Source: Prochilodus magdalenae (taxonomy: Eukaryota; Chordata; Actinopteri; Characiformes; Prochilodontidae). Taken from it: a DNA stretch of 64,000 nucleotides. The translations under genes were made by a program, and so were the position numbers. The notes beneath the pieces were generated by a model. It had not been told where the DNA came from. It did no database searches and saw only the letters and a program-made list of their open reading frames with translations. Location of the stretch: the NCBI GenBank assembly GCA_024036415.1, contig JAMWET010000179.1, forward strand, positions 25,161 through 89,160, read 5' to 3'. This document shows, piece after piece, positions 21,901-31,239 of this stretch; position 1 is the first letter of the stretch; the number at the start of each line of letters is the position of its first letter.

Positions 21901-24900
21901 CAAAATCGAAGGGGAGAAAAAAAAAACGGAAAAAAAGAGAAACAACAACAAAGCAGAACGAGGAAAAAAAAACCGAAAAAAAAAAAAAGCGAAAAAAAAA
22001 AAACCACACGTCATTGTACCAGCAGGTTCAGGTTAACATTGTTGTCTAGTGTACCAATTCTAAATCTTTAAGTTAGCTGATATCCAGTATGGTGAAGAGG
22101 GACTCCATATAAGCTTATAATGATCAAGTCTGTACCTGTAGAGTAGTAAGAGTATGTTACTCTCTGAGCAAAAGCAGCCAGCTGTGCCATTGTTGAAGTC
22201 ACTCTTCAAAAGGAGGCGGGACGGCTTTTTTCTCCAGTGTCTCAGGAGTACGCGCTTAGCTGTGGTAAGCAAAACCCCCACGCCAAACAATCCATCTCTT
22301 TTCGAAAGAAAGAGAGGTCAGAGTCTTGAAGTTCGGTGGTGGGAACCTAAGATAGACTTTTTGCAGAGATTTGGAACTCTTTTGTTTAGCACACTTCAAA
22401 CATAATCTCTTGAATATTATTCCAACCAGTCCTTAAGTGCGTGGGCAGGACCAGGAAAAGAGAACATGCAGAATGGAGGCTCCACCTCCTCCACATCTCC
22501 AGACAAGAGTTCTCTACTGGCATTAGGTTCCATTTATATAATTTGAAGTGGTTGTCTCGGTGCCATCTATGGCCATATAATTATTTTCAATTGAATAAAC
22601 CCCCCCTAAAATGATTGCCCGCCTCTTTAAACACATTGTATTGATAGTATTTAAAACATGAATCGCCCAAGTCCTTTGTAGGAATGTCATCGCCATGTCC
22701 CCTATCCATTGTTTTTTTTAACCTATTAGAGTAATGGGTCCGCAACACAATTGGGCTTCCTGCAGTGAGTCCGCATAGATCTTGGAGTGCAATACTTTAT
22801 TTGATGGTGATTTAGTCATGTAATTCTTCAATTTGGGCTACCAGTGGGACAGAGGAGGGGGCTGCCCCGAACCATTCACGACAGGGTGCTCCCAGCAAAT
22901 TGGACATACCTCCAGAACTGGTTCTGTAGTGGTAATTTATATTTGTCTACTATTTGATTAAAGCTTAAGAAATATTTACGTAGTGTGACTGTCAAAATAG
23001 ATGCATAACATAAATTGATCCCAGCATTTACACCCATAGTGCGCCAATTAACAGTTTTGCCTCCAACACGAATCAGTATTATTATTCCACAGAGGTGCCT
23101 GAGGAGACTTGAGCCAGTCCGACAGAGACGACCGATGCCCTATGAAATTTACACCATATTTCTTTAGAGTTATTAATAATAAGGTGGTCTGATCTGTAAG
23201 AAGTAACTTTGTGCCGAAATAGCTTGTAGACCACGGAGTTCAACCCGCACTATTAACGTCAATCTCTATCTGAACCAACGCTGGTTTATCTACCACTGAC
23301 GTCATTACTTGGCAGCCATACTCTAAATGCTTTTATATAAATAGCCCAAATAGTACCAGTTTTAAAAGTTAGTGAAGAGGAAAAGAAAAATCCCCCCTTT
23401 CTTTGTATGTGCTGTAATTTCTTTATTCCTAAACAAATGTTGTTGAATTGCCCCAAAGAAAATCTAGAATAAGAGTATCAAGATTCTAAAAAAGGAGTCA
23501 GTAATATCAGAGTCCGGTAGGTGGGATAATAAATAGTAGATCAACGGGTGCACAGTCATTCATTTTTAAGCATGGAATGTATTTTGTCCCCCAGAGTGTA
23601 ATGATGAATTTTAGTCCCATCTGCCCAAAATCTAATTTATATTTTCTGAAGTAAAATGGTTTGTATTTTCTCTCTAACCAGAATCTCTGTAATCAGGGGG
23701 TTATTAGAATACCCAAGTATGTGAATGCCCTTTTAAGGACCAACGGAACTTCCATTGATGGAACAAAACAGAAGGGCAGTAGCCTGATATAGGCATAGCC
23801 TCTGACTTTTATCACCCAATTAATACGATATCCTGATAAAAGTGTTGAATTGAATTCCTCAATACAGTTTAATAGTGACAGGGATGATTTTTCGGGTTTG
23901 TGTTAGCAGTAGCAGCATATCGTCCGCCATATAGTACTGCTTATTGTATTTTGTTCATTACCCACTGTAAATTCCATGAATATTCTACATTATTTCTCAC
24001 TTCTGTGCTAAGGGATCCAAGGCAAGTATGAACAACGCCCGGGCTCAAGGACACAGCGCCCTGTCTTGTTGATCTATGTGAATTGTAAAATGGGTCAGAT
24101 ATGGAGGACCAATAGTCAGTAACAACAGGCTATGTATGGAGTGTCATACAAGGTTTTTGATCCATGTAAATAAAGTTTTTTCCCCCAAGCCAAATCTTTT
24201 CAGTGTTTCAAAGAGATAGTCCCTCATTCTACACAATCAAGACGCCTTGGCAGCATCTAGCGATAGATAGAGCTATTGTTGGATGTGGGTGGAGTCATGT
24301 ACAAGGTACTGTAAGTTTAATTTAAACGCCTGATATATTATCTGGGAACTATAGACGATCTGGAATAAAGCCGGATTGGTCTCCAAATGGATTATACTTC
24401 CGATGACCTTCGACAAAGCGATTCGTGCCAAAACCTTTGACAAAAGAATCTTCTGGTCACCATTAATTAAAGAGATGATAGGGCGATAGCCACTGAGGGT
24501 CTAAAGCATCTTTTCCTTTCTTGTACATATGAAGGAGATAATTGCCAGTATGCATGGATTGTGGTTAATGTGCGCCTTTCTACACGCATCGTTAATACAC
24601 CTCGAGGCAACAAAGGGGCCTAGAGAATATATCTTCAATGTGCTATGTAAAAATCGACAGGAAATCCATCCATCAAGCCCAGGGGACTTATTAAGTTGCA
24701 TATTTTAATTGCTTGAATAAGTCTCCTCTAGTTGGTCAGTGGTGCTTCTAGAAAATTTTTATCTTCTTCCGAGAGTTGTGTAAGATTTAAGGTTGATAAA
24801 AAAAGTTAATCTTAACTTTTGCTTGTCTAAGTCACCGCCCCGTGATGTGTAAAGAGTGTTGTAGAATGATCTAAATGTTGTCATGTTATATTTGCTTAGA

Positions 24901-27900
24901 CGTGAGGTGGAAATGTTCCCATCCGTCTGACGGTAACACCAGCTATAAAATTTATGCTGTCTTGTTGTCTTAAACGGTAGGCAGGCAAACAAGTCGACTA
25001 GGTCTTTCACCCATGGTTTCCTCAATATGTCTGCTTGGGTTCGAAATAAAGGCATATTCTGCTTTCTTAGTCATATAATTTGGTTTAATTGATATTTAAT
25101 AGCGATTATTTTTATTTAGTGTACACCTGTCTGTAGTTTGAGAGTATGGAGATTTCAAGTTTCTTAAGTTCGCCTATTTTAACTCGTTGGATTCTCATTG
25201 CTATTTTCTTCCTAAAGGAAGCATAAGAAATAAATTCTCCCATCTTAAATATTGCTTTTAAAGGTATCCCCACCAAGTAGCAAGGTAGGGTACTATCTCG
25301 CTTGTACTAATTAGTTTCCTCAAAAAAACAAAATTTCATTTCTAATCATTTCGAGAAAATACACTATCTTTTAGTCTAGGGCATACATTTTTTGTTTAGA
25401 CGCCATCTTGCGGCTTTTAGGAGTCTGTGAGATAATTTAGTTTAGGCTGAGGAAAACTGGGGCATGGTCTGACATAACTATATTACCTATGCTAGTACTT
25501 AGCAGAAGAAAAAAACCCGAGAGTAATCCACCGATGACTGAGAGATTAAGAAGTATGTGTCGATTCTTAGTATAGACATTATGGGGGGGTGAAAAGAATG
25601 AATAATCTCTTGTCCATCATGGATGCATCAATCTCCATCCATATCTACTTTAAACCCAAATCAGGATGCTAACTGTCTGAATGGCAAACAGCTCTGACAC
25701 TGCTCTCAATAATTACGTATGGGCTATATGGGCTCTAATCGTGATCTAGTATTTTGATTTAAAATCACCACCTAGTATTATCTGACAACATCTCCTAGAT
25801 CTGAAAAAGAAGTTGTAGACAGATTGTGAAAGAATTCTGGTCTATCAGAGTTAGGTGAGCATAATATTAGCAGAGAGCAACTAAATAACTGGTTTATCCA
25901 ATAGTTTGCCCTTGTGACTATTACAAAATCTGCCCTCTGGAATCAGTTAACACACCTCCGCTTTCATTAAAATGAACTGACTTTATTATCAAAATTGCAG
26001 AACCCCTCTACTTTTGTCGGTACCTGGGCTTGAAAACACTTTTCACACCACCCCAGATGATCATCTCAGCCCCTTTTTTAAAAGATTCTTTCTTATTTAG
26101 ATTGCGTTTTCTTGGAACAAAGGCTAGCGTCGACTTTATAGATGATTTTAAAAATATGCTAAGATTTTTCGTTTTTCTTGATTACGTTATTAGTCCCTTA
26201 AGTTCCAGCTTCTGGCCTAGTTTTTTAAATCAATTGTGTTACTTGCCATAGTGGTAACCAGGTAATTCATACGATTTGCAACATGTCCGGCCAAACAGAA
26301 ATAATATCAGCAACTTGATCCTAGTGTGAGTAAACAATACATGGAACTTACAAACACCAAAACCTAGAGCAGGGAAAAACAGAACTATATACAAACCCTG
26401 ATCATACTTCGGAGGACTGCACCCACAAACGTTGAACGTGAACCAACATAGGCTCACTTTGGGATTGAAAAAACCTGAGGGTGAATTCACCCCAAACTCG
26501 AACTTTCCCTCGCACCTTAGAACCAAATCTTACAATCTCTTGTAATCCCTGATCTCTTTTATTAAATGGAAAAGTAATTCAGGGGTGTATTCTTTGTCAG
26601 ACCCCTGTGCACTCAGCAAGAGAACTATGAAGAGACAATCTGCTCTGTTTAAGGAAGGAAAAAAAAAACCTTTTGCCTAATTCCAAATATTGTTAGAAGT
26701 CAGATGAAAACTACCAGTAACAAAAACTTAATATCGTAATTAATAATAACAAATACTGGTAAAGTAATAACTATTTATAATCTAACTAATCAGACAAAGT
26801 ACCAGAGTGGCAGGCTAATAGGGCTTCAGACAGCGACAGGAAAACTGTCAGCAGCCTATTTATTCGATTTTAATTCTATAAATTAAATACTTACATCAGC
26901 CCTATTCTTGTGGTGATATTCTTTTTGGATGAACTCCGCCAGCTTCAGTGCAGGGAGTAGGTGAACGCGATGAGTACGTGCTCCCGGTTTGTGTGTGTTG
27001 ATTTCCATATGTGTCGGGAAAGCGGTAAAAGTGTGGTCTACACACGCCTTTACTCCTCCTCAAATCTAACTTGCTCATATGTCTGAACACATGACATTCT
27101 TTGATTCATGACGCGTTTGGAGTAGTTCCGGAGGAAGAACATAATCTGCCTGGCACCTTGCCAAAGAATATGTCCCCTTCTCCCGAGCCCTTCGAAGCAT
27201 CTCCTCTTTCACACTGATAGCTTGAGCAAGTTACCATGACAGGCCTCGGGTCCGGTTCCCTTCCCTGCTGGTCTCGTCTCGGCGGGCCGGTGGGAACACG
27301 GTGTGAGGCTCGTTGTATCTCCAGAGTTGGAAACCCGGGTGCCCAGCATTTCTGGAATCTCCCCGGCTGCAGAAACTGAATCATGTCGTCTCCCCTTTTA
27401 ACTCTGGTATATACCAAAATTTTAAGATTAGCAACGTCGCCCTCTGTTTATCCCAATCATCGATATGCTCCAATCAATTTCCGCCCGCATTTTCCTCTTG
27501 GGATAGCTTCAATTCGTTGTTTGGTGTGTGTGAGCGGTGCCCTCTAACGCGGCAAGCCCGCTCTTCGGCCTCGTCTATGCGGAGTTTCAGCGTGCTACTT
27601 TTTTTTTCCCTCAATATCCTCCACGTAGCCTTAATTTCTTTTGTGTCCTTCTCGATATTTTGCGTGGACACACGAATCGCTCTCATCTCTGAAGCAAGAA
27701 AAGCCAGTGTGGGCTCACCAGCAACCGCTCCTGACACGGCCGTTGTATCCTCAAGTGGCCTGTTAACAAAGGCGTCCATTTTCTTGCTAGCTTTAGCCGG
27801 ATGCGATGGCTGCAGATCTTTGAGTCTTGTGGGTACCTATATACTTATATCCACTGCTTGTTAGACTTATATCTGCTGCTTGCCAAAACATAAAACTAAC

Positions 27901-29368
27901 ATGGACATATAAGGGAATGTTCCAGAGAACGGAGTGTGCTACGTGTAGAAAACTGCTTACGACTGATTTATTCAAAATCAGTTCTGTATAGGAGAATGGG
28001 AAGTGCCCGAGGTCACCAAACTGTCAAAGCAAGTGTAAAAATAAGATAGGCGAGACACATCCAAGTATCGCTGGTCACGTCATCTTATCTAATTGTAATA
28101 TGGGGAAATCACGCGCCAGGCATGCATTGAACACGCAACAGATAAACTAATTAGGAACTAGGGAGTGTTATAGATAGCGACAGGAGAACCAATAGGAGTG
28201 AACTACAATGGAGAAGGGAGTCAACTCACTATAAATTTTCATCCACCAAGGTACACGGCGGACTACATGCGGTACAGCCTTGTGTGCACATGTGGTCTCC
28301 ACAGCTCTGCAGACCTGTGAATAAACTACTTATATTCCATGGACTGTCTCCTGACTGCTTTCTCACCACATCAACGAGCTCGCTGAGGCGGCGGATAAAG
28401 TCGACCTCAACAGTCTTTCGGGTTTCTCGGGCTGACATTGAAACTTTAATTCCTGAAGCTCAATAAACTATCCCCACTGCTGACCGTTGTGTTTTATGTA
28501 AGAAAATACAGGGGTAATTGTCGTTAGTTATATTTTCAATGTCGGGTTTCAGGGAGCAACTTTCTATGCTGCCATCTCCGTCGAGAGCCCACGTGACCTC
28601 CCTTGTTTCGAATGTTTTAAACTTACATTGTATCATTGTTTTATGGACTGGATGTTTTTCATTGACTTTATGGATATTGAATAAGTAATGTAGCTGAAAT
28701 GTGTTGGATTATTCACTGTATATGTTTAAAAAGGAGGCACGGTGGCTGACTCACACTGGTATTGTGTGTATGTTGTGTACATCAGCCCCCTCACCAGGCT
28801 GCGCCACAGAATAAGCATCACAAAACAACTTTTAATAATCTCAACAGTATCACAGACACAGTCTCATGTGTCCAGAGAAACAGACACAAAGACCTTTTCT
28901 CCTTATTTCATCTTGAAAACTAAGAATTACCGTAGTTTGTAGTGCTGTAAGGAGAGCAAAACATACCCGTTCGATTTTTTAAATTTATTTGAGTCATTTT
29001 TAAATTGTAAATTATAAAGTCATGCGTCAAACCATATTATAATTATGTGATCTTCTAAACTACTTATCCTCCTGGGTCTCTGGGGGATAAGGTGAGGGGA
29101 CTGCTTAGACCTAACCCAGTGCGTATTGGGTAGGAAACACTCCAGACAAACTTCCAGTCCATTGCAGGCCAAACACACATGCCACCATCACATGTAGTGG
29201 GCAATTCAGCATCTGCTATTCACCTGACAGTATGTCGTTGTGGGCTGTGGGGAAAGGACATGAGACCTCCACACAGAAAGAACGCTGGGCGCCCCAACCA
29301 GTAACTGAACCCAGGGCCTTCTTGCTGTGAGGCCACCGTGCTACTTATTGTGCCACAATGCAACCCTA

Positions 29369-29425
<57 letters not shown>

Positions 29426-29811
29426 TAATAATTTATTGTGTGTGGGTAATTAATTATTAATTGTTATATTATTATATAATTAATATTAATATTAATATTT
29501 GTAGTAGTTGTAATAGTAGTAGTATTATATATTAAACACAAGAAAACCAGCATCTATGGTATAAATAACCAGCATGTGTTTGTCCAGTGTTTACCCAGTG
29601 CTGGGATGCAAAATAACCCAGATTGGGTCGTTTTCTAGCCCAGCATTTTTACAGTGTTACATGTTCATTTTACGCTTTTTAAATGATAAAATAACTTGAT
29701 GAAAGATAATAACAGAAGTAGAGAACAATATTTATAGGTCATAAAAAACTTACCAGCTGTGGAGAGAGTGATTGTGGAGCAAAGAAGAATGAGAACCACA
29801 CAGCTGTCCAT
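6605..29811 (-). CDS. SRCR gene 2: 13-SRCR transmembrane receptor
   Basis: Complete minus-strand gene of 22 coding exons, all joining in phase 1 (total 4785 nt, 1594 residues by my boundaries). Order: leader 29754-29811; SRCR 21060-21362, 19790-20092, 19220-19528, 18533-18835, 18020-18331, 17598-17900, 17200-17505, 16789-17103, 16364-16678, 15942-16265, 12909-13238, 12459-12764; linker 12220-12291; SRCR 11702-12016; stalk 10564-10617; TM 10324-10482; tail 10099-10194, 9289-9351, 8577-8654, 8324-8383, 8161-8211, 6605-6654. Domain types run A-B four times, then C-D-E-F-linker-G. Family knowledge: group B SRCR receptors of the CD163/WC1 group act at the cell surface of leukocytes. Inference: a signalling or co-receptor, judged from the multi-Tyr tail. 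Odd points: intron 1 is 8.4 kb and full of retroelement relics; SRCR 7 lacks two cysteines and uses a GC donor; the last tail exon is frameshifted relative to genes 3 and 4. Confidence 0.85.
6660..8160. other. Gene 2 last intron
   Basis: About 1.5 kb AT-rich intron between tail exons 8161-8211 and 6605-6654. Genes 3 and 4 have only about 0.41 kb here. A minus-strand open frame at 7651-7887 has no domain or paralogous support. No further tail exon with a YDDV motif was found. Confidence 0.5.
8161..8211 (-). CDS. Gene 2 tail exon 5 (YDDV motif)
   Basis: 51 nt, phase 1-1, acceptor TAG|AC, donor AAAG|GTGAG. It encodes [16 protein letters not shown], equivalent to 35856-35918 of gene 3. Confidence 0.75.
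8324..8383 (-). CDS. Gene 2 tail exon 4 (NYDDA motif)
   Basis: 60 nt, phase 1-1. It encodes [20 protein letters not shown], nearly identical to 36015-36074 and 56220-56279. This is the one tail motif with Ala rather than Val at Tyr+3. Confidence 0.8.
8577..8654 (-). CDS. Gene 2 tail exon 3 (SYDDVI motif)
   Basis: 78 nt, phase 1-1, acceptor GATTCAG|GT, donor GCAG|GTGTGT. It encodes [18 protein letters not shown] and onward, equivalent to 36561-36638. Confidence 0.8.
9289..9351 (-). CDS. Gene 2 tail exon 2 (ITIM-like SGYEDV)
   Basis: 63 nt, phase 1-1. It encodes [26 protein letters not shown] satisfies the ITIM consensus (S/I/V/L)xYxx(I/V/L). The Y is conserved in genes 3 and 4. Confidence 0.8.
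10099..10194 (-). CDS. Gene 2 tail exon 1 (juxtamembrane, YEEI motif)
   Basis: 96 nt, phase 1-1, acceptor CACAG|TG, donor GGA|GTGAG. It encodes the basic stop-transfer run SKRRRKPPP and [14 protein letters not shown] is the classic ligand of Src-family SH2 domains when phosphorylated (established knowledge); use here is inferred. Confidence 0.82.
10324..10482 (-). CDS. Gene 2 transmembrane exon
   Basis: 159 nt, phase 1-1. Thr-rich start, then [20 protein letters not shown] and more hydrophobic residues forming one span, followed by YQNRRLRR. This type I topology places the Tyr exons in the cytosol. Confidence 0.85.
10564..10617 (-). CDS. Gene 2 stalk exon
   Basis: 54 nt, phase 1-1, acceptor TTTCAG|TA, donor CATG|GTACTC. 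It encodes [17 protein letters not shown], a Ser/Thr-rich stalk likely to be O-glycosylated. Confidence 0.72.
11702..12016 (-). CDS. Gene 2 SRCR 13 (type G, membrane-proximal)
   Basis: 315 nt, phase 1-1, eight cysteines, motifs [20 protein letters not shown] and [12 protein letters not shown]. Membrane-proximal domain shared with gene 3 (45369-45683) and gene 4 (62376-62681). Confidence 0.9.
12220..12291 (-). CDS. Gene 2 inter-domain linker exon
   Basis: 72 nt, phase 1-1, between SRCR types F and G. It contains two Cys (LKCSSS and RQCS). The same exon occurs at 46530-46604 in gene 3 and, diverged, at 62962-63027 in gene 4. This position suits the hinge found in large SRCR receptors. Confidence 0.75.
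12459..12764 (-). CDS. Gene 2 SRCR 12 (type F)
   Basis: 306 nt, phase 1-1. Divergent SRCR with [19 protein letters not shown] and [13 protein letters not shown]; all eight cysteines present, and [10 protein letters not shown] replaces the GPIW motif. Confidence 0.88.
12909..13238 (-). CDS. Gene 2 SRCR 11 (type E)
   Basis: 330 nt, phase 1-1. The second canonical cysteine is replaced ([10 protein letters not shown]), while an extra Cys (FQLC) appears before the seventh (EDEC). The acceptor at 13238 is preceded by a GT-rich tract on the coding strand. Confidence 0.87.
13860..14600. other. Intron DNA with unclassified repeat-like sequence
   Basis: Between SRCR 10 and 11. GC-richer than its surroundings, with overlapping 60-113 codon frames on both strands and no recognisable domain. 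Probably an old transposon or processed fragment; family not identified. Confidence 0.3.
14930..15660 (+). mobile_element. L2-like LINE/SINE tail with (TTGA)n end
   Basis: The plus-strand end reads GCGCTATACAAATAAACATT followed by (GATT)n, the hallmark 3' tail of fish L2-type elements, preceded by the common 'gtttttcctcgccactgttgcc' type segment and a (CT)n tract at 15010-15048. No coding region remains. Confidence 0.6.
15942..16265 (-). CDS. Gene 2 SRCR 10 (type D)
   Basis: 324 nt, phase 1-1. The second canonical Cys is Leu (RRVLLDSW). An additional Cys (SHMC) lies before the fifth. The same arrangement occurs in gene 3 (47875-48198), so it is inherited, not a sequencing slip. Confidence 0.88.
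16364..16678 (-). CDS. Gene 2 SRCR 9 (type C)
   Basis: 315 nt, phase 1-1, donor AATG|GTGAGC. Motifs [20 protein letters not shown] and [11 protein letters not shown]. Counterpart at 48305-48619 in gene 3. Confidence 0.9.
16789..17103 (-). CDS. Gene 2 SRCR 8 (type B)
   Basis: 315 nt, phase 1-1. Type-B signature [26 protein letters not shown] and [13 protein letters not shown], eight cysteines. The N-terminal start (HRKSRLIDG) is longer than in the other gene 2 B exons and resembles gene 3 B (48802-49113). Confidence 0.9.
17200..17505 (-). CDS. Gene 2 SRCR 7 (type A, two Cys missing, GC donor)
   Basis: 306 nt, phase 1-1. Cys 2 is Gly ([10 protein letters not shown]; a single base change from TGT to GGT) and Cys 7 is lost with a 3-nt shortening ([10 protein letters not shown]). 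In group B SRCR folds these two cysteines pair. The donor is TTCAG|GCAAGT, a GC-AG intron, whereas the other SRCR exons use GT. Confidence 0.85.
17598..17900 (-). CDS. Gene 2 SRCR 6 (type B)
   Basis: 303 nt, phase 1-1, eight cysteines, [20 protein letters not shown]. Very similar to SRCR 2 at 19790-20092. Confidence 0.9.
18020..18331 (-). CDS. Gene 2 SRCR 5 (type A)
   Basis: 312 nt, phase 1-1, eight cysteines, [20 protein letters not shown] and [14 protein letters not shown]. Confidence 0.9.
18533..18835 (-). CDS. Gene 2 SRCR 4 (type B, extra Cys)
   Basis: 303 nt, phase 1-1. Normal eight cysteines plus an extra one two residues before Cys 2 (ETWCTVC), giving an odd number and one potentially free thiol. 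Confidence 0.9.
18940..18992. repeat. (ATA)n/(TAT)n inverted microsatellite
   Basis: ATA triplets switch directly to their complement ATT, forming an almost perfect AT-only inverted repeat of about 50 bp in the intron between SRCR 3 and 4; it could extrude a hairpin. Confidence 0.85.
19220..19528 (-). CDS. Gene 2 SRCR 3 (type A)
   Basis: 309 nt, phase 1-1, eight cysteines, [20 protein letters not shown] and [14 protein letters not shown]. Confidence 0.9.
19790..20092 (-). CDS. Gene 2 SRCR 2 (type B)
   Basis: 303 nt, phase 1-1, eight cysteines, [20 protein letters not shown]. Two small oddities: REQGC for RELGC and LSCAG for LVCAG. Confidence 0.9.
20093..21059. other. Gene 2 intron between SRCR 1 and 2
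   Basis: No coding signal. It holds two A-homopolymer runs (about 20281-20302 and 20469-20484) and a segment with repeat-like composition between 20430 and 20830. The Phe-rich open frame here is the translated poly-A complement. Confidence 0.6.
21060..21362 (-). CDS. Gene 2 SRCR 1 (type A)
   Basis: 303 nt, phase 1-1, acceptor TTTACAG|GC, donor CAG|GTAAT. Eight cysteines; the loop between Cys 4 and Cys 5 is 2 residues shorter than in the other A domains ([12 protein letters not shown]). Confidence 0.9.
21900..27800 (-). mobile_element. Decayed L1/Tx1-like LINE in gene 2 intron 1
   Basis: Minus-strand relics occur in the order expected of a LINE: an ORF1-like piece with a heptad-like acidic/basic stretch (27474-27779; [19 protein letters not shown]), an RT motif fragment NKSPGLDGW (about 24700) and an ORF2 C-terminal piece [14 protein letters not shown] (about 22250), followed by T-rich DNA. 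Frames are broken throughout. This insertion accounts for most of the 8.4 kb intron. Ends are approximate. Confidence 0.65.
27917..28460 (+). mobile_element. Probable solo LTR
   Basis: Plus-strand order of signals fits an LTR: CCAAT (28189-28193), TATA-like CTATAAAT (28229-28236), then a poly-A signal AATAAA about 85 bp later (28320-28325), a GC-rich downstream part and a CA end near 28460. No gag/pol-like frame is next to it, so a solo LTR is likely. The 5' end is a guess. Confidence 0.4.
29050..29365 (-). mobile_element. Common fish interspersed repeat (non-autonomous)
   Basis: The segment with 'ccagtccattgcaggccaaa', 'gtgggcaattcagcatctgc' and the terminal 'ccttcttgctgtgaggccac' resembles a very abundant fish repeat ending in a '...gccaccgtg' terminus. 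A matching 'ggcacggtggct' lies at 28736-28747. No coding capacity. An (ATT)n array follows at 29370-29422. Confidence 0.5.
29754..29811 (-). CDS. Gene 2 leader exon (signal peptide)
   Basis: 58 nt, ATG at 29811, donor GCTG|GTAAG at 29754, phase 1. [20 protein letters not shown]; differs from gene 1 in one residue (Cys for Ser). Confidence 0.88.
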
Positions 29812-29926
29812 CTTCCTCACCTGCACACAGTCTGTTCAACTCAGCAGCAGAACAAGCTTCACCTCCTCTCCCCCAGAGAGACTGAAGATACTGAGAGAAA
29901 AAGAGAGGGGGAGAGAGAGATATAAG

Positions 29927-30224
29927 CTCCCCACAGCCGCCAATCACACTCACTATTACCTTATTAGAAAGAGAAGAGGAAACCATCAAACATTTTCAGT
30001 GACAAATCAGAGGAGGCATTTTCTCTCCCTCCATATATATCAAAAGAGCGTCAGCGCTGATGAACAGAACTCCACCTCCGTCTCTAGAGGAGTGTGTGTG
30101 AGGAGAGACGCTCACAGCAGTGTGGTGAGAAACACACCAACATACAGGAGACTGACTTCAGAGAGGAAACCCTCCAGTGTAATACAGCACTAATGCTGCA
30201 CCTGCAGAGACACACTGATAACCA
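29927..30224 (-). promoter_or_regulatory. Promoter/5' UTR block of gene 2
   Basis: Close copy of the gene 1 block. TATA-like GATATATATGG on the minus strand (30031-30041), RUNX-type TGTGGT on the plus strand (30121-30126), and a 10-bp palindrome TCAGCGCTGA just upstream of the TATA-like box. The 5' UTR is about 190-220 nt if the TATA-like box is used. Confidence 0.55.
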
Positions 30225-30227
30225 TCT

Positions 30228-30273
<46 letters not shown>
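30228..30273. repeat. (CA)n microsatellite upstream of gene 2
   Basis: Uninterrupted CA dinucleotides beyond the conserved promoter block. Confidence 0.95.
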
Positions 30274-30275
<2 letters not shown>

Positions 30276-30613
30276 GCAGGGTAGAATACAGAAACTCAGA
30301 AAACTAGTTTAGCTCTGAGTAAATATAAAACAAAACTTATTCTCAGTTATTTTATTTATTTGAGCTGAAAATGCTGCGGTTTAAATATTCTGCTATCACC
30401 TTGTGTAAAGATGATCACAACTAATACAGAATAAGCTAATTATTTACCAAATGCAATTAATTAATTAATTATGATGAATTTAATAAACACAATATACTTT
30501 TAGTATAATTTAATACCTTTTAATAACAATCATTAAACTTTTCACTTTTACACACATCATTAAAGTTCAGCTCTTACAGAAAGTGCTGTGATCAGTGCAG
30601 TACACAATATTCT

Positions 30614-30630
30614 CCACTAGATGGCAGTAG
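30614..30630 (+). promoter_or_regulatory. CTCF-like site upstream of gene 2
   Basis: CCACTAGATGGCAGTAG, identical to the site above gene 1, about 800 bp upstream of the gene 2 ATG. Flanking bases are only loosely similar. By-eye call. Confidence 0.5.
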
Positions 30631-31239
30631 AAGATTATCAGTGAGTTCTGCGCTCACAGAGAGGAAGAGTTTTTACTGCCAGTGGTCTATTGTAGTTTCT
30701 GTGACACAGATACATAAAATAGATAGATACAAATAAAATACCATATAAAATAAAATGCCTCATAAGAACATTTCATTTCATCACTTTAATTTAGATATTA
30801 AGAATTTGCATCTCTGCTCAGTGTCAGTTCTCTACAGGTGTGATACCAGAACACTGAAATTAAATATGAGATGAATGTATGTGAGGGAGCAAAACATTTT
30901 AATAAAGACATTCTGGTGGATTCTGTCCTTTTTTAGATTTTAAAACAATAATTATAATTTTAGGAAAGATTTGAGAAAAGATTCCATCCAGAACTAGAAT
31001 CTATGGGTTGTGTTCACTGTGATGAAGATCCTGTTCAAAAGCACATCTTCTTAACTAAACACCAACTCCACATTTCACAACTCAAACACAGTTTTCTCTA
31101 TACACACTAACTCTGTTACAACACAGCAAACCTGGTTCAGTATCCAGTCATTCTCTCAGAGCACCAGCACAGAGTCTCTGTTCAAGAGGAGCATAAAGTC
31201 AATCACTGCACAACCACTGTCAAAAAACTAAACTGCAGG

